64,000 nt of DNA from Yeosuana sp043876835 (GTDB taxonomy: Bacteria > Bacteroidota > Bacteroidia > Flavobacteriales > Flavobacteriaceae). Positions within the stretch are counted from its first letter, which is position 1, and each line of letters opens with the position of its first letter. The stretch is taken from positions 62,001 to 126,000 of the forward strand of contig NZ_JBAWJZ010000008.1 in assembly GCF_043876835.1 (NCBI RefSeq), in the 5' to 3' direction. The notes under the pieces are model-generated. The model had not been told where the DNA came from and ran no database searches. It was given only the letters and a program-made list of their open reading frames with translations. The position numbers and the translations under genes are program-made. Of this stretch, positions 26,517 through 34,795 are shown in pieces.

Positions 26517-29500
26517 TTAGAATTTAAGGTTTATGTTTAAACCATAACTTTTTACTGTTGGAGACTGTAATGGCGAGCCTTTTTCATTATTAAACTGATC
26601 TAAATCAATATCTTTATGCTTAGCGAAATAGATTAAATTCCTTCCTAATAAGGAGACCGAAGCACTATTTATAAATGTGTTCTCTAATATTTTTTTAGGA
26701 AAGGTATATGTTAAGTTTACTTCTCTTAATTTAAAGAATGTTTTGTCTATAATGTTTGCAGCTGTTTGTCCATGATATGATTTTGAAAAATCTTGATAAT
26801 ACATTTTTGTTGTATTAGGGGCAAAGGTTCTGGTATCTGAAATAGCATTTCCTTCTCCATCAGTAATCAATTCGCCTCCAGTAATTACAACACCATCTGT
26901 TACGTATGATTTTATTCCTTGAACATCGTTTGCTCTTTCTGGTGTATCCGTACCTATTTGCCTACCACTTTGCCACATTTTTCTTGCCACATAGTCTTCA
27001 ATTTTTCCTCCATAACGACCATCTAATGAAACATCTAGAGAAAGATTCTTATAGCTTAAACTACTAGCAACACCTGCAGACCAATCTGGTGCAGCATATC
27101 CAACTTTAGTTTGATATGCGTTAAACAATGGTTTCCCATCATTCCCTACAATTAGCTGTCCATCTTGAGTTCTCATAAAATCATAGATATAATAAGCATC
27201 AACTCTTTCTCCTACTTCTATTTTACCGTTATTGGTTATATCTCCATAAACTTCTTCTAAGTATTCCTTATAAGCAGACCAGTTAACACTAATATCCCAT
27301 CTAAAATTATCATTTCTTATAGGCGTGGTTGTTAGTGCTATTTCCCAACCTTTGGTTTTGGTTGTAATACCATTTTGTTTTTTGCCACTATATCCTGAAG
27401 CTTCGGAATATTGTAAGTTGAAAATTTGCGGGCCATTCTTGTTTTCGTAATATGTAACATCTAAGCCTACCTTATTTTTAAACAATCTTGTTTCAATACC
27501 AAACTCAGTAGAAGAATTAAATGCCGGTTCTAAATCTTCATTCGATAAAATAGAATTAACATAAGCAGGATTATATGTAGTTCCACCAACTGTAAATGGG
27601 ATGTTTAATGCATAGGTATTTAAATTACTATATATTTCTAATGAACTTCCAACTTTAGCATAAGATCCTCTTACTTTTAGATAATCAACATTTGGTATAT
27701 CTAAAACCTCACTTAAAACCGCACTTAAAGATACCGATGGATAGAAAAAGGAATTATTCTTTTGCGGCAATCTAGAATCTTTATCTATTCTACCAGTGGC
27801 ACCTAAGAACAAGAAATCCTTATATGAAAAATCGGCAGAGACATAATACCCTTGTGTTTCATAGTGACTTCTATAATTTGTTGGCTGTACAGGGGTTTGC
27901 GTATTGCTTAATGTATAAAGTCCTGGTACAATTAAATAATCTGTAGTAGCATATAAACTTCTGTATTTCTCAATATTAAGGTTAGCTCCTAAAGTAGCTC
28001 TCACACCAAAATCACCAAATGTATTATCATAGTTTAACATTAAGTCTGTATAACTTTTCATATTATTATTATACCATTCTTTATAATCTCCTTGAGCTTT
28101 TTCTCTTCCATAAGTTGTCATAGAGTATGGAAATTTTTCATTGTCAAATTCATTCTCTAAGGCAATGTTACTTCTCAATGTAATATCTAAACTATTGGTG
28201 AATTTGTGGTTTAGGCTTATTTGCCCGGTATAGTCATTGGCTTGTTTACCTCTCAACCATTCATAGGCCATAAAATAAGGATTGTTGTAACGTGTGTATT
28301 CAAAATTCTTTTGTTGAATACCTTCTTTCCCTTCTTGCCAATAATTTCTAAGATCTCTAACATCATAATCAGCTCCACCCCAAATAAGCATATTGTATAT
28401 ATAACTATTTGGACCATAATTTACATTAGGATTGTTTGGTGACGTTTGAAAATTAAAATTAGCACTAGCATCAATAGATGTTTTTTCACTAAAATTATAT
28501 TTACTACTTAAATTGAAGTTATAAATGTTTAATTTGGTATTAGGATTAATACCTTTTTGGTAGGTATGAGACGTTGAAAAACGAACATTCCCTTTATCAA
28601 ATTGAGATGCTATACTAAGATTGGTAGTTTCCAAAAACCCAGATTCTATGAAATTATCAAAGTTATTTGCTCCTCTAGCCAACCAAGGTGTCGGAATTAA
28701 ATTTCCATTAGCATCCAGTGGACTGTCATATTGGGTAATTAATTGCCCATCAAATTTTGGTCCCCATTGATCGTAATCGGCATCATTAATACCTCCTCCT
28801 TTACCATCAACAAAGGCATAATTTCCATAAGACCCTGGCCCATAACTATTTTGTACTTTAGGAACTGCATTAAATCCATCTTGGATCATGCTGTTTTGGT
28901 TAAATTCTATCACAAAACCACGTTTATCCTTAGTTCCTCTTTTAGTGGTAATTTGAACAGCACCATTGCCACCAGCAGAACCGTAAAGCGCTGCAGCATT
29001 CGATCCTTTTAAAACATTAATGCTTTCTATATCATCTGGGCTAATATTCCATGTATCTGTTCCTAAAGGAACCCCATCTACAACTATCAAAGGTTTTTTC
29101 CCTCGCAAGTATAAATTGGGAGCTGTAAAAAATTCTGCTGAAGAAGCTACTACTAAACCAGAAACTTTACCTGATAATGAATTCATAGCATTAGGGTCTC
29201 TTGCTTTTGTAAGATCTCCATCAACTTCTTGAACCGAATATCCAAGTCTTTTTTTCTCCTTTTTAATACCTAAAGCAGTTACCACAACCTCATTTAATGA
29301 TTCAGAATTAGGAAACAATGTTATAATTGCATTAGTTTTTCCTGAGGTTTCAAAATTTTGAGATATATATCCAATAAATGATACTTCTAAAACTTCATTA
29401 CCCTTTGGTAAATTAATTTCAAAATTTCCTTCAAAATCGGTAGCCACACCATTAGAACTTCCTTTAATAATAATCGAAGCCCCTGGCAAGGGAACTTGAT

Positions 29501-29594
29501 TTTCATCTAGAACCCTCCCGTTAAATGTAGTTTGGGAATGGCCTATGGTAAAAGCAAATAAAGCTAATACCATTACAAGTAGATTTTTTTTCAT
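26517..29594 (-). CDS. SusC/RagA-family TonB-dependent outer-membrane transporter
   Basis: The start is set at the ATG at 29594, where a proper signal begins (MKKNLLVMVLALFAFTIGHS); an upstream TTG extension of 25 residues is spurious. The 1025-residue protein shows a carboxypeptidase-like regulatory domain (TFNGRVLDENQVPLPGASI), a SusC signature (EVVVTALGIKKEKKRLGYS), a plug domain with LYLRGKKPLIVVDGVPL and SNAAALYGSAGGNGAVQI, and a large beta-barrel ending SYGLNINLKF with a C-terminal Phe. It imports substrate with TonB energy and pairs with the SusD gene 12 bases downstream. It is the first gene of the minus-strand operon, divergent from the XRE-cupin regulator with 288 bases between them. 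Confidence 0.93.
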   Translation of the reverse strand: MKKNLLVMVLALFAFTIGHSQTTFNGRVLDENQVPLPGASIIIKGSSNGVATDFEGNFEINLPKGNEVLEVSFIGYISQNFETSGKTNAIITLFPNSESLNEVVVTALGIKKEKKRLGYSVQEVDGDLTKARDPNAMNSLSGKVSGLVVASSAEFFTAPNLYLRGKKPLIVVDGVPLGTDTWNISPDDIESINVLKGSNAAALYGSAGGNGAVQITTKRGTKDKRGFVIEFNQNSMIQDGFNAVPKVQNSYGPGSYGNYAFVDGKGGGINDADYDQWGPKFDGQLITQYDSPLDANGNLIPTPWLARGANNFDNFIESGFLETTNLSIASQFDKGNVRFSTSHTYQKGINPNTKLNIYNFNLSSKYNFSEKTSIDASANFNFQTSPNNPNVNYGPNSYIYNMLIWGGADYDVRDLRNYWQEGKEGIQQKNFEYTRYNNPYFMAYEWLRGKQANDYTGQISLNHKFTNSLDITLRSNIALENEFDNEKFPYSMTTYGREKAQGDYKEWYNNNMKSYTDLMLNYDNTFGDFGVRATLGANLNIEKYRSLYATTDYLIVPGLYTLSNTQTPVQPTNYRSHYETQGYYVSADFSYKDFLFLGATGRIDKDSRLPQKNNSFFYPSVSLSAVLSEVLDIPNVDYLKVRGSYAKVGSSLEIYSNLNTYALNIPFTVGGTTYNPAYVNSILSNEDLEPAFNSSTEFGIETRLFKNKVGLDVTYYENKNGPQIFNLQYSEASGYSGKKQNGITTKTKGWEIALTTTPIRNDNFRWDISVNWSAYKEYLEEVYGDITNNGKIEVGERVDAYYIYDFMRTQDGQLIVGNDGKPLFNAYQTKVGYAAPDWSAGVASSLSYKNLSLDVSLDGRYGGKIEDYVARKMWQSGRQIGTDTPERANDVQGIKSYVTDGVVITGGELITDGEGNAISDTRTFAPNTTKMYYQDFSKSYHGQTAANIIDKTFFKLREVNLTYTFPKKILENTFINSASVSLLGRNLIYFAKHKDIDLDQFNNEKGSPLQSPTVKSYGLNINLKF

Positions 29595-29691
29595 TTTTTT
29601 TCGTATTTGTAAACTTTGGTTAATTAATATGTAACAAATATCCAGTACAAAAGTTAAAATAAAACCCAATCTGTATTAACTAATTGCTACC

Positions 29692-29720
29692 TAACCGTTA
29701 AAAACATTATTAAATGGTTA
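29692..29720. promoter_or_regulatory. Imperfect inverted repeat between susC and the XRE regulator
   Basis: TAACCGTTAA (29692-29701) and TTAAATGGTTA (29710-29720) form imperfect arms in the divergent 288-bp spacer between susC and the XRE-cupin gene. The position suits an operator. The rest of the spacer is AT-rich with no further clear structure. Confidence 0.25.
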
Positions 29721-29856
29721 ATCGAAAAATGTTTACAAATAGTTAATTGTTAAAAAATAATTCTTCATGGGTTTTGCTCATTATGAAAAAATGACATTTA
29801 ATAAAAAGTTGTGTGTGTTTTTATTGAATAATCAATTACAACCTTTAAAAATTATA

Positions 29857-29864
29857 TATGTTTG
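29857..29864 (+). promoter_or_regulatory. Possible -7 element of the XRE-cupin gene
   Basis: TATGTTTG matches the Bacteroidota -7 consensus TAnnTTTG and lies 18 bases before the start codon at 29883. No good -33 TTTG is seen at the usual distance, so support is weak. Confidence 0.3.
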
Positions 29865-29882
29865 TAATTCAAAATAGTATCT

Positions 29883-30449
29883 ATGGAAGATTATCTTATT
29901 GGAATAGGAAAGCGCTTAAAAGAAATTAGAAAAACCAAAAACAGAACCATAAACGATATTGCAATTAAAGCTGGAGTAACCAATGGGTTAATTTCTAGAA
30001 TTGAAAACGGCAGAACAATGCCTTCTTTGCCTGTTTTATTAAAACTTATAAATTCTTTGGAAATTGAAGTAACAGATTTTTTTAAAGGTATGCCACAAAT
30101 TAGCAATGCCAATTTTATCATTTCTAGAAAAGAGGAAAGTGCTATTATTGAAAAAGAAGATGAAGCCATTGGTTTTACATATAAATATCTTTTTGGAAAA
30201 CAACTTACTTCTTTAGGCTTTGAATCTGTTTTGCTAGAAGTAGCTCCCAATTCTAAAAGAGAAAAAGTAACTACTGATGCCTATGAGTTTAAATACATCT
30301 TATCTGGTGAGTGCTATTATATTATAGGAAATGAAGAAGTGTTATTAAAAGAAGGAGACTCTATTTTTTTTGATGGAAGAATACCTCATGTACCAGTAAA
30401 CAGAGCGGATGTTTCTTCAAAAATGTTGGTTATTTACTTTTTTGTATAA
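29883..30449 (+). CDS. XRE-family transcriptional regulator with C-terminal cupin
   Basis: A 188-residue regulator: N-terminal helix-turn-helix of the XRE type (about 8-62; RLKEIRKTKNRTINDIAIKA, then LISRIENGRTMPSLPVLLKL) and a C-terminal cupin barrel (about 115-186; APNSKREKVT, YKYILSGE-like YEFKYILSGECYYIIG, FDGRIPHVPVNRA). In such proteins the cupin senses a small ligand and alters DNA binding. It is transcribed away from susC and converges with the PhnX-like gene (29-base gap), so it sits between the two phosphonate operons and most likely controls one or both. The ligand could be a phosphonate intermediate, which is inference only. Confidence 0.85.
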   Translation: MEDYLIGIGKRLKEIRKTKNRTINDIAIKAGVTNGLISRIENGRTMPSLPVLLKLINSLEIEVTDFFKGMPQISNANFIISRKEESAIIEKEDEAIGFTYKYLFGKQLTSLGFESVLLEVAPNSKREKVTTDAYEFKYILSGECYYIIGNEEVLLKEGDSIFFDGRIPHVPVNRADVSSKMLVIYFFV

Positions 30450-30478
30450 CAGAAAAATAACCAGCACATTCAATCTTC

Positions 30479-31159
30479 CTAGTCTAAAAGTATTTTTTTT
30501 AGTTCTTTTAAGGAACCTAATACATGAGTTGGATTTGCAGATTCTAATTGTACTTTTGTATGTGCTCCTGTTGTAACACCAACAGTTATACCACAAGAAG
30601 CGTTTTTTCCTTCTTCAATATCAATTATAGAATCTCCAGCTTTCAATACTTTTTCTGAATCCTTTATATCAAGAATTTTCATAGCTTCAAAAATCATATC
30701 TGGATTCGGTCTTCCTTTTTCTACATCGTCTGCTGTAACCAAAACATCGTAATGAACGCCCAATCTCCATCTCATTTTATCTAATAATAATTGTGCGGTG
30801 TTTTTATCGTAACCAGTATTTAAAGCTACTTTAATATTTACTTTTTTTAAATCTTGAATCAAATCCTCAACACCAGCATAACTTGAAACAGTCAATCTAT
30901 TATAGGCTTCACTTAACATATCTTTGAAATCCTCAAATATAGTGGCCGCTTTTTCATTAAAATTTTCAGCTTTAATTTCTTCTAAAATATCTCTTATAGC
31001 TTGATGTTTTTCTTTTCCCGCACTAAACTCTAGTACAAAGTCTAATGTTAAATTATAGCCTTTTTTGTTAATAGCCATATGTAACGTTTTGTACACTACA
31101 TTATCTTCATCAACTACAGTTCCAGCCATATCAAAAATGACTAATTTTATATTTTGCAT
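30479..31159 (-). CDS. PhnX-like HAD phosphonatase
   Basis: A 226-residue haloacid dehalogenase-superfamily hydrolase of the phosphonatase branch. The first motif is FDMAGT with nucleophile Asp10, the DxAGT form that marks PhnX relatives. Lys51 in AGKEKHQAIR sits 41 residues after the nucleophile, the same spacing as the Asp12-Lys53 pair of Bacillus phosphonoacetaldehyde hydrolase, so the Schiff-base lysine is present. The usual HAD lysine is replaced by Arg in KGRPNPDM, as in PhnX, and KAGDSIIDIEEG gives the acidic last motif. It should cleave the C-P bond of phosphonoacetaldehyde or a close analogue. It is the last gene of the DUF5690-FAD-PhnX operon, with a 1-base gap to the FAD gene. Confidence 0.8.
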   Translation of the reverse strand: MQNIKLVIFDMAGTVVDEDNVVYKTLHMAINKKGYNLTLDFVLEFSAGKEKHQAIRDILEEIKAENFNEKAATIFEDFKDMLSEAYNRLTVSSYAGVEDLIQDLKKVNIKVALNTGYDKNTAQLLLDKMRWRLGVHYDVLVTADDVEKGRPNPDMIFEAMKILDIKDSEKVLKAGDSIIDIEEGKNASCGITVGVTTGAHTKVQLESANPTHVLGSLKELKKILLD

Positions 31160-31160
31160 A

Positions 31161-32315
31161 TTAAAAATTGAAAATTGAATTTATATTTTGTTTTGAAAAA
31201 CCAGCACTTCCAGTCATTCCTTTTCCTCCTATTCCTGTAACAATATGGATATTTGTGCCAATAGTGTTTTGATATATATCTGAATTTTTACACTGAGAAT
31301 ACATTCCAAACCATCGGCGTTGAATCTCATAATTTGGTAAATCGATTATTTTCTTAGCTTCATGAATAATAAAATTATCTATATCCATATTCAAGTCGAA
31401 ACCTAAACTATCCATTTCTGCGGCACTTGCATATTCATGGGAATCTCCAAGAATAATGGAGCCGTCATATGCTTGTTTAAACAAAATATGGACACCCCAT
31501 TTTTTTTCTAAGGACTCTTTACATTCGTTTGCTTTTATCACATTATAAGAAGCGCATTCTTCAAACGCTTCATAGCGTCTTATTGAAAGACCAGTTAAAA
31601 CAGATCCTTTTAACTTATAGTTTTGTTGTGGTTTGGTAGCCATCATTTGTAACTTAGAAACTATTAAATCACTCTCATTAAAAATTGAAGGATATAAGGT
31701 TTTAAAATCACTTCCATTACAAATGATTACTTTTGAAGCCATAAAAGCTGTACCAGTTGTTAAAGTTACAATGACACCATTTACTGTTTCATCACAGAGT
31801 ACTACCTTAGCATTAAAAAACAAATCTATACCATCTTTTTTTAAAAAAGCATGAAGTTTATTTATCATTATGGATGGTTCTACAATAACTTCCTCTGGAA
31901 AAAACAAGCCTGCTAGAATATAATCTTCTCTAAGTCCACTGTAATTATTCAAGCATTCATCTTTAGTTAAAAGTCTGGAACTATAACTATTTGATTTATT
32001 AATTTCTGCCAATTCTTCTAAAAGCTGAACTTCCTCATAATTTGAGGCTAAATAAACAGAACCTTCTTGACGAATTGATATATTGAATTTAGACTGAATG
32101 TCTTTATATATTTCAAGGCTTTCTCTTCCAAAAGCCTGCCATTTAGTATTCATTCCAGATGGTACAACTTGACCAAAGTTTCGTTCTGTAGCACCTTGTG
32201 GAAATTGGTCCTTTTCCAATAGAGCCACTTTTAATCCTTTTTGTTTAGCATGATAAGCGTGAAAGGTTCCTAGCACGCCTCCTCCAACAACAATTAAATC
32301 ATATTTTTGGTTCAT
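31161..32315 (-). CDS. FAD-dependent oxidoreductase of the phosphonate-associated TIGR03364 type
   Basis: A 384-residue DAO-family flavoenzyme. The N-terminal nucleotide-binding motif is VVGGGVLGTFHAYHA, followed by ERNFGQVVPSGM, and the C-terminus has GIGGKGMTGSAGFS closing the FAD site. This layout fits the TIGR03364 group known for occurring beside PhnX-like hydrolases; related enzymes in phosphonate clusters oxidise aminoethylphosphonate or its N-methyl form to phosphonoacetaldehyde. Here the hydrolase gene follows after 1 base and the transporter gene precedes by 2, so substrate import, oxidation and C-P cleavage are translated together. No signal peptide is present, so it is cytoplasmic. 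Confidence 0.8.
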   Translation of the reverse strand: MNQKYDLIVVGGGVLGTFHAYHAKQKGLKVALLEKDQFPQGATERNFGQVVPSGMNTKWQAFGRESLEIYKDIQSKFNISIRQEGSVYLASNYEEVQLLEELAEINKSNSYSSRLLTKDECLNNYSGLREDYILAGLFFPEEVIVEPSIMINKLHAFLKKDGIDLFFNAKVVLCDETVNGVIVTLTTGTAFMASKVIICNGSDFKTLYPSIFNESDLIVSKLQMMATKPQQNYKLKGSVLTGLSIRRYEAFEECASYNVIKANECKESLEKKWGVHILFKQAYDGSIILGDSHEYASAAEMDSLGFDLNMDIDNFIIHEAKKIIDLPNYEIQRRWFGMYSQCKNSDIYQNTIGTNIHIVTGIGGKGMTGSAGFSKQNINSIFNF

Positions 32316-32317
32316 AA

Positions 32318-33649
32318 TTATGCTATATTAAGATTTGTTTGAACATGTTTGGTTTCCTTTTTTTTATACTTTCTTCTAAAATGGGTTAAGGAAATAAATG
32401 AAATCACAGTTCCAAGAATGGCGATAAAGTAGGTTCCATTTATAAAAAAATGGAGCCAGGAAATAGAGTTCTGTCCAAAATTTTTATAGAGTAAAACGAC
32501 AATACTTCCCAAATACCCAAAAGCATCGGCAATATAAATAAGATAGCCTGCATTACCTTTAATACAAAATGTTGCAATCATTCTATCGAAGAAAATGCAA
32601 TTAAAAGGCACGTAACTAATGTATAGACCAAAGCCGATGCATATCATCCAAAACATTGAAGAAATTATTCCTATTTGAAATAATAATGTAGATGCCCCAA
32701 TAAAAATTGTACCAAAAATTAATAAATAGTGATATGAAATGAATGCCTTAAAATTGTTTTTTACAAATCCTAAGCCTCCAATAATAATTAATACTAAAAT
32801 AGCAATTGGAATTTCTGAAACTGTGTAAACAGATGTATTGCCTTCAAAACCTATGACATCCCAAATTTCTCTTGAAAAATTATCCCTAAAATCGCGTAAA
32901 GCAGTTAAAAAAATGTAGAAAAACACTAATATGACTATTGGAAAAAAGAAGGTTTTTAAAACCTTTTTTCTATCCCTTGATGTCATTGGGTTTCTTTCTA
33001 CCCGTAGCCGTTTATCTTCTTCTGTTGGTTTAGGCATTTTATTTAACAAAACCGAAAAAACAACAAAAGGTATTATAAATAGAGCTCCTGTAACTGCTGG
33101 CATCCAAAATTGAGAAACTTGCAAGCTATTCATAACTAAAAGGCCTACGGTCTTAACAGCCCCACTTGAAACGATAAAACTAGAACATAATGCGACACCT
33201 AAAAATTCTGTCAATTTTCTTCCTTCTAAATATGAAAAAACTACACCCCACACCATACCCAAGGACAATCCGTTAAAAAACATGAAAATGAAATTATAAG
33301 GAATAGGTGTTATTGCAAATAGTATTAAGCTTGATTCTGCCAAAAATATCATACCAAATAAATAGTAAATTCGTTTGCTTGGTTTTAATTCGGATATCAA
33401 TTTTATACCCAAAAACTTTGATAACATATATCCTAATACTTGAGCAATAATTAAAATAATTTTATAATCGATACCCCAAAAGGAAAGATTTTCAAATGTA
33501 GCTACGGTAAATGGTTTCCTAAAAGCATACATGCAGAAATAAGCCCCAAATGAGGCGAATGAACCATATAATAAAAATTGGAAATCTTTTTTAATTAATT
33601 TCAAAATAAATAAATTTACTATTAGTAAATAATTAAATGCAATATTCAT
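32318..33649 (-). CDS. DUF5690/MFS-like transporter, candidate phosphonate permease
   Basis: A protein of about 443 residues with around twelve membrane segments and the early motif SFASFGAYFCMYAFRKPF, resembling DUF5690 and major-facilitator sugar-phosphate carriers. A cytoplasmic loop near the middle carries many basic residues (RVERNPMTSRDRKK), as in MFS proteins. It heads the operon with the FAD oxidase and the PhnX-like hydrolase, so uptake of an organophosphonate across the inner membrane is a reasonable role. The ATG at 33649 would add a hydrophobic 15-residue leader; a TTG at 33604 (LKLIKKDFQFLLYGS) gives a more typical MFS start and leaves the palindrome at 33614 outside the coding region. 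Confidence 0.75.
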   Translation of the reverse strand: MNIAFNYLLIVNLFILKLIKKDFQFLLYGSFASFGAYFCMYAFRKPFTVATFENLSFWGIDYKIILIIAQVLGYMLSKFLGIKLISELKPSKRIYYLFGMIFLAESSLILFAITPIPYNFIFMFFNGLSLGMVWGVVFSYLEGRKLTEFLGVALCSSFIVSSGAVKTVGLLVMNSLQVSQFWMPAVTGALFIIPFVVFSVLLNKMPKPTEEDKRLRVERNPMTSRDRKKVLKTFFFPIVILVFFYIFLTALRDFRDNFSREIWDVIGFEGNTSVYTVSEIPIAILVLIIIGGLGFVKNNFKAFISYHYLLIFGTIFIGASTLLFQIGIISSMFWMICIGFGLYISYVPFNCIFFDRMIATFCIKGNAGYLIYIADAFGYLGSIVVLLYKNFGQNSISWLHFFINGTYFIAILGTVISFISLTHFRRKYKKKETKHVQTNLNIA

Positions 33650-33670
33650 TATTATATTACTATTAGTAAA
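33614..33670. promoter_or_regulatory. Two copies of palindrome TTTACTATTAGTAAA at the start of the DUF5690 operon
   Basis: 33615-33629 is TTTACTATTAGTAAA, with perfect 6-bp arms and a 3-base centre; 33657-33669 repeats TTACTATTAGTAA. Their centres are about 41 bp apart, near four helical turns. Repetition plus symmetry at an operon head is typical of a dimeric repressor or activator site. The XRE-cupin regulator nearby is the obvious candidate binder. Confidence 0.5.
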
Positions 33671-34035
33671 CTTTTTTATATTATAAGATTGTTATAAAAA
33701 GATTAATAAAATAATAAATTCATTAGCTCATGAACCTAAAAATTCCTGTTTAATATAAAGTCTAAGGTTTTTATTTATTCGTTTTAATTACATGGTTAGG
33801 CTTTAATATTCAAGCATTTTCTAGAGTACGAATTTTCTCAATGGGCTTACCGAGGCTATAAAGGGGTCATTAATGTTATATAAAAGACACAAAAATTAGA
33901 GTAGTTTTAGTCTATATTTTAGACAATTTATTCAAAGATATCCGAAATATTAAAAACTAAATAATCAACTAAATCCTTGTGATATCTTATTTTACAAGGG
34001 TTTTGTTTTTATTTGATAAATTCGTTTATAATCTT
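33650..34035. other. 386-bp intergenic region upstream of the DUF5690 operon
   Basis: It holds the second palindrome (33657-33669), copy B of the dispersed hairpin repeat (33735-33814), and AT-rich sequence without a convincing reading frame. Part of it must carry the promoter for the minus-strand DUF5690 operon; no clear TAnnTTTG box was found. Confidence 0.5.
33735..33814. repeat. Dispersed hairpin repeat, copy B (copy A at 18417-18506)
   Basis: It starts CCTAAAAATTCCTGTTTAAT and ends CTTTAATATTCAAG, matching copy A except for a shorter middle. Its right arm GGTTAGGCTTT is the exact complement of the left arm AAAGCCTAACC of copy A, so base pairing is conserved as a theme across copies. Confidence 0.55.
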
Positions 34036-34785
34036 TCATTTTTTACTATTTCCATTAGAACTATTTTTTTCATGTCCATTCCATTTCCTTTGACGGTTTT
34101 GTCCTCCCCAAGGGCGCATTTCTTTTGCTTGAAACGTATTTACATCTGTTATTTTACCTATTAATTTCACCTGTTCTCCTTTTTCCAAAGACACAGAAGG
34201 AGATATAAACGAATCCACATAATTAATGTTCCACTTTTTATTATTAAAATCGATTAACTGGAGGTTGTCTCCATCTATTTTTTCAATAATCCCAGATAAA
34301 AACCCTTCTTCTGGTTTCATCCATATTTTCTGTTTCTTTTGTTGTATGCTTTCATAATAACTTACCTGTTCGGCAAAGGTGTTCTCAAGCCAATGACTAC
34401 CACCACCTATAAAAAACATAGTGCCCAGTAAAATACTAGCAGCTGTACTTAACCCCAGCAAACGAGTCCAGCCAAACTTGTATCCTTTTTTTGATTTTTT
34501 AAAAGTGAATAGAGCTCCTACAAGAAAAATGAGCAATATAACAATCCAGAAAAAAGGAAGTAGCCCTAAAAAAAATTCTACTTTGGAATGAGACATGTGG
34601 GATACCAAGTTGAAATCTGTTTGTTGAATTGAAAGCAAGACAATAGAAAATGCCGCTGCCCCAACAAAGACTAGAATAATAAAACTCAACCAAATCAAGA
34701 TATTAGGTACTACAAAATACCATTTTGGTTTCTGCCTGATGCGTTCTTTCTTAATTTTTTCTATTATTTTTTTTGATTCTTCCAT
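34036..34785 (-). CDS. Membrane protein paired with ECF sigma factor, candidate anti-sigma factor
   Basis: A 249-residue protein with a short basic cytoplasmic N-terminus (KIIEKIKKERIRQKPK), three hydrophobic segments (about 23-48, 70-92 and 105-128), and a C-terminal domain (about 130-249) with a small beta-barrel-like section (GIIEKIDGDNLQLIDFNN, VKLIGKITDVNTFQAKEM) ending in an Arg/Asn/Lys-rich tail. It begins 10 bases after the ECF sigma gene. Membrane proteins in this position often hold the sigma factor inactive until a signal arrives. It lacks a recognised zinc-binding anti-sigma motif, so the role is inferred from position. Confidence 0.5.
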   Translation of the reverse strand: MEESKKIIEKIKKERIRQKPKWYFVVPNILIWLSFIILVFVGAAAFSIVLLSIQQTDFNLVSHMSHSKVEFFLGLLPFFWIVILLIFLVGALFTFKKSKKGYKFGWTRLLGLSTAASILLGTMFFIGGGSHWLENTFAEQVSYYESIQQKKQKIWMKPEEGFLSGIIEKIDGDNLQLIDFNNKKWNINYVDSFISPSVSLEKGEQVKLIGKITDVNTFQAKEMRPWGGQNRQRKWNGHEKNSSNGNSKK

Positions 34786-34795
34786 TGGATTGATT

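Noticed and set aside
29595..29669. 25-residue N-terminal extension of SusC from a TTG
   Set aside because: It would precede and hide the normal signal peptide that begins at the ATG at 29594.
33650..34035. Riboswitch upstream of the DUF5690 operon
   Set aside because: Only the short palindromes and the dispersed hairpin were seen; no known riboswitch core was recognised.
34499..34693. Alternative frame inside the putative anti-sigma gene
   Set aside because: Fully contained in a gene with clear membrane topology; no start context or homology.
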